Shown: positions 6,129 to 12,707 of the stretch, in pieces | Position numbering within the stretch: the stretch's first letter is position 1 | How the letters are laid out: each line of letters begins with the position of its first letter | Assembly: GCA_023432075.1 (NCBI GenBank) | Contig: JAEYVD010000323.1 | Coordinates: 1-12,707 of the forward strand | Reading direction: 5' to 3' | DNA length: 12,707 nt | Origin: Pseudomonadota bacterium | GTDB lineage: Bacteria; Pseudomonadota; Gammaproteobacteria; Burkholderiales; Burkholderiaceae_B | The notes under the pieces: model-generated | What the model was told of the DNA's origin: nothing | The model's database searches: none | The model's input: the letters and a program-made list of their open reading frames with translations, nothing else | Program-made: the position numbers and the translations under genes

Positions 6129-7564
6129 CAGAGTCCCCAGGCCGACAGGTCCGGATGCCGCGGCACGGGCGACAGTACCGCTTCCAGCGCCGCCGCGCAA
6201 TCGAGCAGCGCGGCATCGGCACCCGCCGGCGCCAGCAATTGCACGGCGCTCGGCAAGCCCTGCGCGTCCAGGCCTGACGGCAGTGCGATCGCCGCCGCAC
6301 CCAGGAAGTTGGCCGGGCGCAGCAGCTTGCCCAGGCCGGCGTGGCGCGTGTCCTGCGCGTCCAGCGCCTGCGCGGCCTGGTCGATCGCGGGCATGAGCAG
6401 GGCGTCGATGCCCTGCATGGCCTGCCCGAAGACCGCCATGTCGGCCTGGCGGCGCGACAGCGCGGCCTCGTAACTGGCCTGCGTGATCCGGCCGCCAGCG
6501 GCGATGCGCGCGCGCACCACGTCCCACAACGGTTGCGACAGGTCCTCGGCCAGCGCGCCGAAATGCCGATAGGCCTCGTAGGCCAGCACCAGCGAGTTGT
6601 CTTCAGCCATGCGGGCAAAGGACAGCGACGCGGGCGGGTGCCAGGCGGTGGGCGTATAGCCGGCCTGAGCCAGGCGATGCTGCGCCGCGTGCCACGCTTG
6701 CAGCGCCTCGTCGGTAAGCGGTGCGGGCCAGGCCTGCGGCGCCAGCACGGCGACGGCGCCCGGCTTGCGGGGGGCGCTGTGACGCAGGCCGGTGAAGCAG
6801 GTGGCGGGCAGGGCAAGCGTGGCGGCGTCGTCGACGTCCGGCGCGGCCAGCAGTTGCGTAAGCAGACGCGCGTCGGCGACGGTGCGCGCGATCGGACCCA
6901 GTACATCCAGCGTTTCGGACAGCGGCAGGCAGCCGGCCCGGCTGATGAGACCGGAGGACGGCTTGTAGCCCACCACGCCGTTCAGCGCCGCCGGCGCGCG
7001 CACCGAGCCGCCCGTGTCGCCGCCCAGCGCGATCGGGGCCAGGCCCGCCGCCACGGCCACGCCCGCGCCGCTGGACGAACCGCCGGGCGCGCGCGCCACG
7101 TTGGCGTCCCAAGGATTGCGGGCGGTGCCCTGCGTCGGATTCTGTCCCGACAGGCCGAACGCGAATTCCGTCATGCGCGTCTTGCCCAGGATCACCATGC
7201 CCGCTGCCGCCAGTCCGCGCGCCGCGGCGGCGGTCTCGGTGCTGACGACGCCGGCGCGCGCCTGGGAGCCGCCGCTGACGACGGTGCCTTCCCACTGCAC
7301 GCTGTCCTTGACCGCGACGGGCACGCCATGCAGCGGACCGGCGCAGACACCGGCGTCCAGCAGCCGGTCCGCCGCCTCGGCCTGCGCCAGCGCGCGCTCG
7401 GCCGTGACCACGCTATAGGCCGCCAGCGCCCCGCCGCGTTCGATCCGGTCAAGGAAATGCAGGGTGAGATCGCGCGAGCGCAATTTGCGCTCGCGGATGG
7501 CGCGGGCAAGCTGGCGCGCATCCTGGAAATGCAGGTCGATGTCTTGGACGGGCATAAGTCTCAT
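6128..7564 (-). CDS. Amidase-signature family hydrolase
   Basis: This 478-residue cytoplasmic-type enzyme belongs to the amidase signature family, which hydrolyses C-N amide bonds with a Ser-cisSer-Lys triad. Lys86 is in VPVAVKDSV, the cis-Ser lies in GGSSSGAG (161-168), and nucleophile Ser187 is in GGDTGGSVRAPA. A family stretch LGKTRMTEFAFG (126-137) is also visible. No signal peptide is seen. The C-terminal half, which determines the substrate, is not diagnostic, so the natural amide is unknown. GatA function is unlikely because no gatB or gatC is adjacent. An alternative start at 7555, three codons in, has GAG just upstream and may be the true one. It lies 75 bp downstream of the MFS gene on the same strand, with a terminator-like hairpin between them. 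Confidence 0.88.
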   Translation of the reverse strand: MRLMPVQDIDLHFQDARQLARAIRERKLRSRDLTLHFLDRIERGGALAAYSVVTAERALAQAEAADRLLDAGVCAGPLHGVPVAVKDSVQWEGTVVSGGSQARAGVVSTETAAAARGLAAAGMVILGKTRMTEFAFGLSGQNPTQGTARNPWDANVARAPGGSSSGAGVAVAAGLAPIALGGDTGGSVRAPAALNGVVGYKPSSGLISRAGCLPLSETLDVLGPIARTVADARLLTQLLAAPDVDDAATLALPATCFTGLRHSAPRKPGAVAVLAPQAWPAPLTDEALQAWHAAQHRLAQAGYTPTAWHPPASLSFARMAEDNSLVLAYEAYRHFGALAEDLSQPLWDVVRARIAAGGRITQASYEAALSRRQADMAVFGQAMQGIDALLMPAIDQAAQALDAQDTRHAGLGKLLRPANFLGAAAIALPSGLDAQGLPSAVQLLAPAGADAALLDCAAALEAVLSPVPRHPDLSAWGL

Positions 7565-7604
7565 CGAAAAGGAAAAAGCCTTCCGGTCCGCGGCGGGACC
7601 GGAA
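7565..7604 (-). terminator. intrinsic terminator or attenuator between the transporter and amidase genes
   Basis: On the minus strand a perfect 9-bp stem (TTCCGGTCC at 7604-7596, GGACCGGAA at 7589-7581, 6-base loop) is followed by GGC, five T, CC and four T, ending at the amidase start codon. A shorter alternative pairing, GGAA (7584-7581) with TTCC (7574-7571), would use one arm of the main stem, so the two folds are mutually exclusive. Amidase expression would need read-through or a promoter that I could not identify. Confidence 0.7.
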
Positions 7605-7639
7605 AGCGATGTGTGGGAAGGGCGCGAGAAGAGGACGGC

Positions 7640-8944
7640 CTATTTCAGGACCTGGCCCTTCGTCTCGGGCATGCGGATGAAGGTGATCAGCGTGATCACG
7701 GCGCCGGCCAGCACGTAATAGAAGAACCAGCGCTCCATGCCCTTGCTTTGCAGCCAGGTCAGCAGGTAGGGCGTGGTGCCGCCCAGCAGCGCGACGACCA
7801 GGTTGTACGGCGTGCCGATGCCGACGGCGCGCACGCTCGTGGGGAACTGTTCGGACATGATGGCGGGCGCAATCGCGGTGTACATCGCGTACAGCACCAG
7901 CCCGAACAGCTCGACCGCCAGGATCGAACCGAACGACGGCCCGAGCGTGGTCATGATCGGGTAGAAGAAGATCAGGTAGCCGGCGGCAAAGAAGATGAGC
8001 TGCGGCTTGCGGCCGATGCGGTCGGACAGCATGCCGAACAGCGGCTGCACCAGCATGAATACGATCAGCGCGACGGTGTTGGCCGCGAACGCGGTCTTGG
8101 GATCGGCCCCGACCTGCCGGATGGCGTAGGTGGGCACGTAGGCCACGAAGATGTAGAACGCAAACGTGGTCAGGACCGAGAAGCCGACGATGCGCAGCAC
8201 TTCGCGCGGGTGGTCGCGCAGCAGCGTGCGCAGCGGCTGCTTTTCAACGCCGGCCTTCTTGGCGTGCGAGAACGCTTCGGTTTCCGGGATGGCGCGGCGG
8301 ATCCACATGCCGGCCAGGCCGCCCAGCGCGCCCAGCATGAACGGGATGCGCCAGCCCCACGCGGCCATGTCGGCCTTGGTGAGGACGCTGGTGAGGATCC
8401 AGCCCACGGCCGAGGCGGCCAGGATGCCGACCGCGGCGCTGAAAAACACGAAGCTGGAGTAGAAGCCGCGCTTGTTGGGCGGCGCCATTTCCGCCAGAAA
8501 GGTCGTGGCCGAGGCATACTCTCCGCCCAGCGACAGGCCTTGCAGCAGGCGCGCGGCGGTCAGCAGCAGGGGAGCGGCAATGCCGATGGTGGCGTAGGTG
8601 GGCGTGATGGCGATGATGAGCGAGCCGCCCGCCATCATGAGGATCGTCAGGCCCAGCGCGGCCTTGCGGCCATAGCGGTCCGAGAAGATGCCCAGCACCC
8701 AGCCGCCGACGGGACGCATGAAAAAGCCCACCGCAAAGATGCCGAACGTCGCGAGCAGGGCGGTGGTTTCGTTGCCCGGCGGAAAGAACTGGCTGGAAAA
8801 GAAGATGGCGAACGACGCGTAGATGGTCCAATCGAACCATTCCACCGCATTGCCTACACTACCGGCCAGAATCGTGCGGCCGCGCGAAACGGGCGGGGCG
8901 CTTGCCCCTTGCGCCTGACGCAAGGTTGCGGATGTGCTGCTCAT
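7640..8944 (-). CDS. MFS transporter, metabolite:H+ symporter (MHS) type
   Basis: A 434-residue inner-membrane transporter with about 12 hydrophobic segments. The N-terminal GNAVEWFDW (31-39) and FFMRPVGGWVLG (74-85) are typical of the MHS subfamily, which includes KgtP, ShiA and ProP. The two MFS loop motifs are GIFSDRYGRK (85-94) and GMLSDRIGRK (304-313). RLLQGLSLGGEYASA (132-146) and PETEAF (220-225) are further family marks. The subfamily carries organic acids and zwitterions with protons; the substrate here is not predictable. The start at 8944 has GAGGA 4 bases upstream. The gene is divergent from the tandem Lrp-type regulator, with a 17-bp inverted repeat in the shared region, so control by that regulator is likely. 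Pairing with the downstream amidase suggests uptake followed by hydrolysis. Confidence 0.9.
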   Translation of the reverse strand: MSSTSATLRQAQGASAPPVSRGRTILAGSVGNAVEWFDWTIYASFAIFFSSQFFPPGNETTALLATFGIFAVGFFMRPVGGWVLGIFSDRYGRKAALGLTILMMAGGSLIIAITPTYATIGIAAPLLLTAARLLQGLSLGGEYASATTFLAEMAPPNKRGFYSSFVFFSAAVGILAASAVGWILTSVLTKADMAAWGWRIPFMLGALGGLAGMWIRRAIPETEAFSHAKKAGVEKQPLRTLLRDHPREVLRIVGFSVLTTFAFYIFVAYVPTYAIRQVGADPKTAFAANTVALIVFMLVQPLFGMLSDRIGRKPQLIFFAAGYLIFFYPIMTTLGPSFGSILAVELFGLVLYAMYTAIAPAIMSEQFPTSVRAVGIGTPYNLVVALLGGTTPYLLTWLQSKGMERWFFYYVLAGAVITLITFIRMPETKGQVLK

Positions 8945-8963
8945 GACGTCCTCAAAGTGGGTT

Positions 8964-8993
8964 TTGTTTTTTGGTCAAATAGACCAATAAAAT
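8964..8993 (+). promoter_or_regulatory. candidate promoter of the Lrp-type regulator gene
   Basis: TAAAAT at 8988-8993 matches five of six -10 bases. TTGTTT at 8964-8969 is a weak -35 (three of six) with an 18-base spacer. The inverted repeat at 8971-8987 fills the spacer. A start near 9000 fits the ATG at 9027. This is the AT-richest stretch of the window. A promoter for the divergent transporter probably overlaps it, perhaps with TTGATA (9008-9003, minus strand) as -35, but its -10 is unclear. Confidence 0.45.
8971..8987. promoter_or_regulatory. 17-bp inverted repeat, candidate operator for the divergent regulator
   Basis: TTGGTC (8971-8976) and GACCAA (8982-8987) are perfect arms around the 5-base centre AAATA. 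Lrp/AsnC sites are typically about 15 bp, dyad-symmetric and AT-rich in the middle, which fits. The site lies between the MFS gene and the regulator gene and inside the predicted regulator promoter, as expected for autorepression and control of the transporter-amidase genes. Confidence 0.55.
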
Positions 8994-9026
8994 TTGTGTT
9001 TTTATCAATGCGCGAACGTTAGATTA

Positions 9027-10031
9027 ATGAATATGGTCACGTCAAGTAAGGGTAATTCCCTAATCGGCGCGTTGGACGAGACGGATCTCGCGTGTCTCGT
9101 CGCGCTGCAGGCGCAGCCCCGCGCTTCCTGGCGGGAGCTGGGCGCGGCAACCGGCATCGCAGAGCGAACCGTGGCGCGGCGCATCAAGCGCCTGATGGAC
9201 GCGGACGCGCTGCGCGTCATTGCGGAGCCGGATCCGCTGGCCACCGGGCGCGGCGTGGTGCTGCACGCGTGGGTGCGTTGCCGCTCGGGCCGCGTGCCGG
9301 ACGTGGCCGAGCATCTGGCGCGGCTGGACATCAGCCAGCTCGTCGTGACACTGGCCGGATCGGCCGACCTGATGGCCGAGCTGACACTTGCCGACGCGGC
9401 TGACATGCCGGATGTGGTGACCCGCGTGCTGCCATCCATCGATGGGGTCGAACACGTGGAGGCGCGGCTGGTGCTGCGGCCGTTCCGGCGCGCGGGCCAG
9501 TGGCGCATCCAGCCGCAGGCCGGCGGCGATGCGGACGCGCCGCGGCTGTCGCCGCCCGCGGCGTTGACGGATCCCGAGCAGCGCATGGTGACGCACCTGA
9601 TGCGCGACGGGCGCGCCAGCCTGGCCGAATTGGCCGAGCGTTCCGGCGTCAGCGAACCGACCGCGCATCGCCTGCTGCAGAACCTGGTGGAGCGCCGCGC
9701 GCTGAGCTTTCGCGTCGAAGTCGAGCCGGCGCTGGTGGGCTTTCCGGTAGAGGCGGTGATTTCCGTGCAGGTGCGGCCGCAGGCGGTCGACGCGCTGGCC
9801 GCGCATCTGGCGCTGGACCCCAACACGCGGTGCCTGTTCGGCACCAGCGGCGCCTCGCAGCTCTTCTGGCACGTGCTGTGCCGCGACAGCCTGCATCTGT
9901 GGGACGTGGTGACGCGCCGGCTGGGCGAACTGGACGGCGTGCTGAACAGCGAGGTGGGCGTGGTGATGCGCGCGCACAAGCGTTGCGGCATTGTGCGCGC
10001 GGGGGCGCGGCTGGATCCGGACGCGGCGTGA
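9027..10031 (+). CDS. Double-length (tandem) Lrp/AsnC-family transcriptional regulator
   Basis: The 334-residue protein is about twice the usual Lrp/AsnC length and contains two copies of the family module. The first helix-turn-helix is at about 17-63 (LDETDLACL...ELGAATGIAERTVARRIKRL), followed by a ligand/oligomerisation-type domain at about 76-150. The second helix-turn-helix is at about 179-225 (ELAERSGVSEPTAHRLLQNL), with its own C-terminal domain at about 240-315. A Pro/Ala/Gly-rich linker (about 162-180) joins the halves. The frame opens at a TTG at 8994, but this would lie before the likely transcription start, so ATG 9027 is chosen; ATG 9033 is also possible, and neither has a clear Shine-Dalgarno sequence. 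It is divergent from the MFS-amidase genes and probably controls them and itself through the 8971-8987 repeat. The effector is unknown, perhaps an amino acid or the amidase substrate. Confidence 0.88.
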   Translation: MNMVTSSKGNSLIGALDETDLACLVALQAQPRASWRELGAATGIAERTVARRIKRLMDADALRVIAEPDPLATGRGVVLHAWVRCRSGRVPDVAEHLARLDISQLVVTLAGSADLMAELTLADAADMPDVVTRVLPSIDGVEHVEARLVLRPFRRAGQWRIQPQAGGDADAPRLSPPAALTDPEQRMVTHLMRDGRASLAELAERSGVSEPTAHRLLQNLVERRALSFRVEVEPALVGFPVEAVISVQVRPQAVDALAAHLALDPNTRCLFGTSGASQLFWHVLCRDSLHLWDVVTRRLGELDGVLNSEVGVVMRAHKRCGIVRAGARLDPDAA

Positions 10032-10040
10032 CGGGGAGAC

Positions 10041-10058
10041 GGCGGCTGCCTAGCCGCC
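10041..10058. terminator. hairpin between the convergent regulator and Liv transporter genes
   Basis: GGCGGCT (10041-10047) and AGCCGCC (10052-10058) make a perfect 7-bp stem with a 4-base loop in the 37-bp gap between two converging genes. There is no T tract on either side, so it may be a weak bidirectional terminator or only an RNA 3'-end structure. Confidence 0.4.
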
Positions 10059-10068
10059 GCCCCGCCGG

Positions 10069-12558
10069 TCAGGCGCCGAGGTACGCGCGGGCCAGCGCGC
10101 CGTCCTGCGCGATGTCGGCCGCAGCGCCGTGCGCCGCGACCCGCCCGGATTCCAGCACGTACGCGCGGTCGGCCAGCGACAGGGCCAGCGCGGCCATCTG
10201 ATCCACCAGCAGGATCGTCATCGATTCCTTGCGCAGCCGGTCCAGCGCCTCGAACAGCTCGTCGATGATCTTGGGCGCCAAGCCCAGCGACGGCTCGTCC
10301 AGCAGCAGGATCACGGGCTTGGCCATCAGGCCGCGCGCAATCGCCAGCATCTGCTGCTCGCCGCCGGACAGCAGCCCCGCGCGCTGGTGCAGCCGTTCGC
10401 GCAGGCGCGGAAAGCGCGTCAGCATTTCCTCGACGCGCGCCTCGCGGTCCTCCGGATGCAGGAAGGCGCCCAGGCGGATGTTGTCCAGTACGCTCAGCCC
10501 CGGAAATACCTGGCGGCCTTCGGGCACCAGCACCAGGCCGCGCGCGACGATGCGGTCCGCGGCCAGGCCGTGCAGCTCCTGGCCCTGCAGGTGCATGCCG
10601 CCCTGCGCGGGCCGGTGCAGCCCCGCCAGCGTGCGCATCAGCGTGGATTTGCCCGCGCCGTTCGCGCCCAACAGCGCCACCATCTCGCCCTGCCTGACCT
10701 GCAGATCGATGCCATGCAGCACGGGGTTGGCGCCGTAGCCGGTTGTCAGGTTGCCCACGCCCAGCACCTCGGGCGGCAGCGCCTCGCCCCCCGGCCTGTG
10801 CCGCGCGGCCGGCGCACGGCGCGCGGCCTCGTCGCCCAGGTAGGCTTGCCGCACCTCGGGGGATTGCTGGATCTCGGCGACGCTGCCCTGCGCCAGTTCG
10901 CGCCCGGCGTCGATCGCCACGATGTGATCGGACACGCCCATCACCAGCGTCATGTCGTGCTCGACCAGCAGCACGCCCGCGCCCGCGTCGGCGATGCGCC
11001 GCAGCAGTCCGGCCAGCCGCGTCTTGTCCTCGCGCGAGAGCCCGGCCGCGGGCTCGTCCATCAGCAGCACGTCGGCGTCGGTGGCCAGCGCCCGCGCAAT
11101 TTCCACCAGCCGCCGGTCCACGTGCGGCAGGTCGGCGGCGGCGATGTCCAGCGCGCCTTCGTAGCCGCAGAACGCGAGCAGGGCACGCGCGCGTTCGCGC
11201 ACGTCGGCCGCGGGGTATCGGCGCGAGGCCAGCAGCCCGCCCAGGCGGCCGCGCAGCATGCCCAGCGCGACGTTGTCCTCGACGCTCAATGTGTCGAACA
11301 GCTGCGAGGTCTGGTAGGTGCGGGCGATGCCGCTGCGCGCCACGCGGTGGGCCGCCAGCGCCGCCAGCGGCGCATCGCCCAGCTTCACGTTGCCGCTGGT
11401 CGGCTGGTAGTAGCCGCTCAGCATGTTGATGACGGTGGACTTGCCCGCGCCATTGGGGCCGATCAGCGCGGTCACGGCGCCGGGCGGCACGGTGAACGAC
11501 ACCGCCTGCACGGCGCGCACGCCGCCGAAGGTCATGGTGAGCGCGTCGGCATGCAGCGTGCGGCGCGACCGCGCGCACGTGGGCATGGCGCCGTGGCGGG
11601 GCGCCAGAGCCTGCGTCTGCGCGCGCCGGCGCCAGCGCGCCAGCAGTCCGGCGGCGCCTTCGGGTGCGGCCCACAGCACCACCAGCAGGAAGGCGCCGAA
11701 GAACAGCAGGCGGTATTCCTCCAGGCTGGAGAGCATTTCCGGCAGCAGGCCCACCACCACCGCGCCGAGCAGCGGTCCGGCCAGCGAGCCCGCGCCGCCG
11801 ATCGTCACCGCCAGCACGAACAGGATGGACTGCATGAAGTTGAAGTTGTGCGGCGTGATCATGCCGGTCAGCGGCGCATACAGGCCGCCCGCCAACCCGA
11901 CCACGGCGGCCGACACCATGAAGGCCACCGCCTTGACCGCCAGCGGATTGATGCCGATCGATTCGCTGGCCGTCTCGCTGTCCTTGACCGCGCGCATGGC
12001 CGCGCCCCACGTGCCGCGCGACAGCAGCGCATAACCGATCAGCGCGGCAAACACCGCCACGATGGCCAGCATGGCCACGCCGCGGTCGCCGCCCAGGCTG
12101 CCGATGGCGGGCTGCACGATGCCCATCAGGCCGTTCTGGCCGCCGGTGAGGGCGCCGCCCTCGATCAGCGCGTGCTCCACGATGAAGCCGAAGGCAATCG
12201 TGATCATCGCCAGGTAGGGGCCTTTCACGCGCAGCGCCGGCACCGCGAGCAGCAGGCCGAACGCGGCGCACACCAGCGCGGCGGCCGGCCCCCCCCGCCA
12301 GAAGCTCCACCCGGCCTGGCCGGTCAGGATGGCGACCGTGTAGGCGCCGATGGCGTAAAAGCCCGCGTGGCCGAACGACATCTGGCCGGTCAGGCCCAGC
12401 AGCACGTTCAGCCCGATGCCGGCCAGCGCCAGCAGCGCCACGTTGCCCAGCACGAAGACGTAGTAGCCGTTGACGGTGGCCGCCAGCATCAGGGCCACCG
12501 CGGCCAGCAGGGCGTACAGCGCCGGCGGCAGCCAGCGCATTGCGGATTGCGTGTTCAT
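10069..12558 (-). CDS. LivM-LivG-LivF fusion: branched-chain amino acid type ABC transporter permease and two ATPases in one chain
   Basis: The 829-residue protein joins three normally separate HAAT-family subunits. Residues 1-310 are a LivM-type permease with about nine hydrophobic segments, GLTGQMSFGHAGFYAIGAY (55-73) and a cytoplasmic loop RAVKDSETASESIGI (189-203). Residues 335-576 are a LivG-type ATPase: Walker A GPNGAGKST (367-375), Walker B VLLMDEP (497-503), His534. Its signature is degenerate, LPHVDRR (477-483). Residues 597-829 are a LivF-type ATPase: Walker A GANGAGKST (631-639), signature LSGGE (730-734), Walker B ILLLDEP (750-756), and Gln787 in the H-loop place. Linkers are about 305-335 and 576-597. 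An internal ATG at 11589 has no Shine-Dalgarno sequence. The start at 12558 follows GAGGAAGG and overlaps the livH stop by one base. The substrate may be amino acids or other HAAT ligands; no binding protein gene is in view. Confidence 0.93.
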   Translation of the reverse strand: MNTQSAMRWLPPALYALLAAVALMLAATVNGYYVFVLGNVALLALAGIGLNVLLGLTGQMSFGHAGFYAIGAYTVAILTGQAGWSFWRGGPAAALVCAAFGLLLAVPALRVKGPYLAMITIAFGFIVEHALIEGGALTGGQNGLMGIVQPAIGSLGGDRGVAMLAIVAVFAALIGYALLSRGTWGAAMRAVKDSETASESIGINPLAVKAVAFMVSAAVVGLAGGLYAPLTGMITPHNFNFMQSILFVLAVTIGGAGSLAGPLLGAVVVGLLPEMLSSLEEYRLLFFGAFLLVVLWAAPEGAAGLLARWRRRAQTQALAPRHGAMPTCARSRRTLHADALTMTFGGVRAVQAVSFTVPPGAVTALIGPNGAGKSTVINMLSGYYQPTSGNVKLGDAPLAALAAHRVARSGIARTYQTSQLFDTLSVEDNVALGMLRGRLGGLLASRRYPAADVRERARALLAFCGYEGALDIAAADLPHVDRRLVEIARALATDADVLLMDEPAAGLSREDKTRLAGLLRRIADAGAGVLLVEHDMTLVMGVSDHIVAIDAGRELAQGSVAEIQQSPEVRQAYLGDEAARRAPAARHRPGGEALPPEVLGVGNLTTGYGANPVLHGIDLQVRQGEMVALLGANGAGKSTLMRTLAGLHRPAQGGMHLQGQELHGLAADRIVARGLVLVPEGRQVFPGLSVLDNIRLGAFLHPEDREARVEEMLTRFPRLRERLHQRAGLLSGGEQQMLAIARGLMAKPVILLLDEPSLGLAPKIIDELFEALDRLRKESMTILLVDQMAALALSLADRAYVLESGRVAAHGAAADIAQDGALARAYLGA
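12289..12296. repeat. run of eight C (G8 on the coding strand) inside the LivM part
   Basis: Eight consecutive C at 12289-12296 encode part of WRGGP (residues 87-91 of the fusion protein). It is the longest single-base run noticed in the window. A length change of one base would shift the frame early in the permease. Confidence 0.85.
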
Positions 12559-12707
12559 CAGACCTTCCTCACATCGGCGCGCCCGAACAGGCCATTGGGC
12601 AGCACGGCCAGCATGACGATCACCAGCGTGAAGCTGATGATCTGCGTGTACCCCGACCCCAGCGCCACGGTGATCAGCGCTTCGACCACGCCGAACAGGA
12701 GGCCCGC
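12558..12707 (-). CDS. livH: LivH-type branched-chain amino acid ABC permease (C-terminal end, partial)
   Basis: The frame is open from the window edge and ends at TGA (12560-12558), giving 49 residues. They include GLLFGVVEALITVALGSGY, a final hydrophobic segment (ISFTLVIVMLAVL) and PNGLFGR near the end, all typical of LivH C-termini. LivH is the second inner-membrane permease and would pair with the LivM domain of the next gene. The stop overlaps the ATG of the fusion gene by one base (TGATG), and the ribosome binding site of that gene lies inside this coding region, so the two are translationally coupled in one operon. The N-terminal part, and probably a periplasmic binding protein gene, lie beyond the window. 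Confidence 0.88.
   Translation of the reverse strand, partial: AGLLFGVVEALITVALGSGYTQIISFTLVIVMLAVLPNGLFGRADVRKV

Noticed and set aside
6128..7564. GatA subunit of the Glu-tRNA(Gln) amidotransferase
   Set aside because: The triad is shared by the whole amidase signature family; no gatB or gatC is nearby and the context is a transporter and regulator.
6341..9022. An 893-codon open frame on the plus strand antisense to the amidase and MFS genes
   Set aside because: The sequence is low-complexity Arg/Gly/His/Gln-rich with no domain pattern, and both genes on the other strand are convincing.
9047..9063. A second inverted repeat (AGGG-TAATT-CCCT) near the regulator start as another operator
   Set aside because: Arms are only 4 bp, the sequence does not resemble the 8971-8987 site, and it lies inside the coding region.
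11587..11589. Internal ATG as the start of a separate LivG protein
   Set aside because: No Shine-Dalgarno sequence precedes it and the frame is continuous with LivM, so a fused product is more likely.
9005..12310. A 1101-codon open frame on the minus strand overlapping the Liv fusion and running antisense to the Lrp regulator
   Set aside because: Its translation is Arg/Ala/Gly-rich with no family motifs, while the overlapping frames encode recognisable proteins. It is a product of high GC and third-position bias.

Overview
The window is high-GC DNA of a betaproteobacterium. The protein sequences (387-residue MetK, XerC, DapF, two adjacent LpxL-type acyltransferases) and the gene order metK <-> lpxL-lpxL-dapF-DUF484-xerC suggest the Alcaligenaceae, i.e. 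a Bordetella or Achromobacter relative. This placement rests on recalled family resemblance, not on a search. No rRNA, tRNA, CRISPR array, insertion sequence or phage gene was seen.

Layout. Bases 1-147 hold the last 48 codons of a plus-strand membrane protein. Bases 198-4629 hold a tightly packed minus-strand housekeeping operon, transcribed as lpxL, lpxL, dapF, DUF484 (yigA-like), xerC, with gaps of 41, 44, 5 and 28 bp. A 276-bp divergent intergenic region (4630-4905) separates it from metK (4906-6069, plus). It contains a -10-like box inside a perfect inverted repeat, a leader hairpin, and a small leader ORF whose stop codon overlaps the metK ribosome binding site. metK ends at a strong bidirectional terminator.

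Bases 6128-10031 look like an accessory catabolic or uptake module. It has an amidase-signature hydrolase and an MHS-type MFS transporter on the minus strand. Divergent from them is a double-length (tandem) Lrp/AsnC-type regulator on the plus strand. The short divergent region carries a 17-bp perfect inverted repeat between the apparent -35 and -10 boxes of the regulator promoter, a good candidate operator. An intrinsic-terminator-like hairpin lies between the transporter and the amidase. The substrate is unknown.

Bases 10069-12707 are part of a branched-chain amino acid type (Liv/HAAT) ABC transporter operon on the minus strand. They hold the end of livH and then one 829-residue polypeptide fusing permease LivM, ATPase LivG and ATPase LivF. 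The signature motif of the LivG part is degenerate and the LivF part has Gln in place of the H-loop His. Both deviations fall in the same predicted composite ATP site.

The most interesting items are the LivM-LivG-LivF triple fusion with asymmetric ATP sites, the tandem Lrp regulator with its candidate operator, the terminator between transporter and amidase, and the metK leader. None is clearly a wholly new system. Many long overlapping ORFs in other frames are by-products of high GC.
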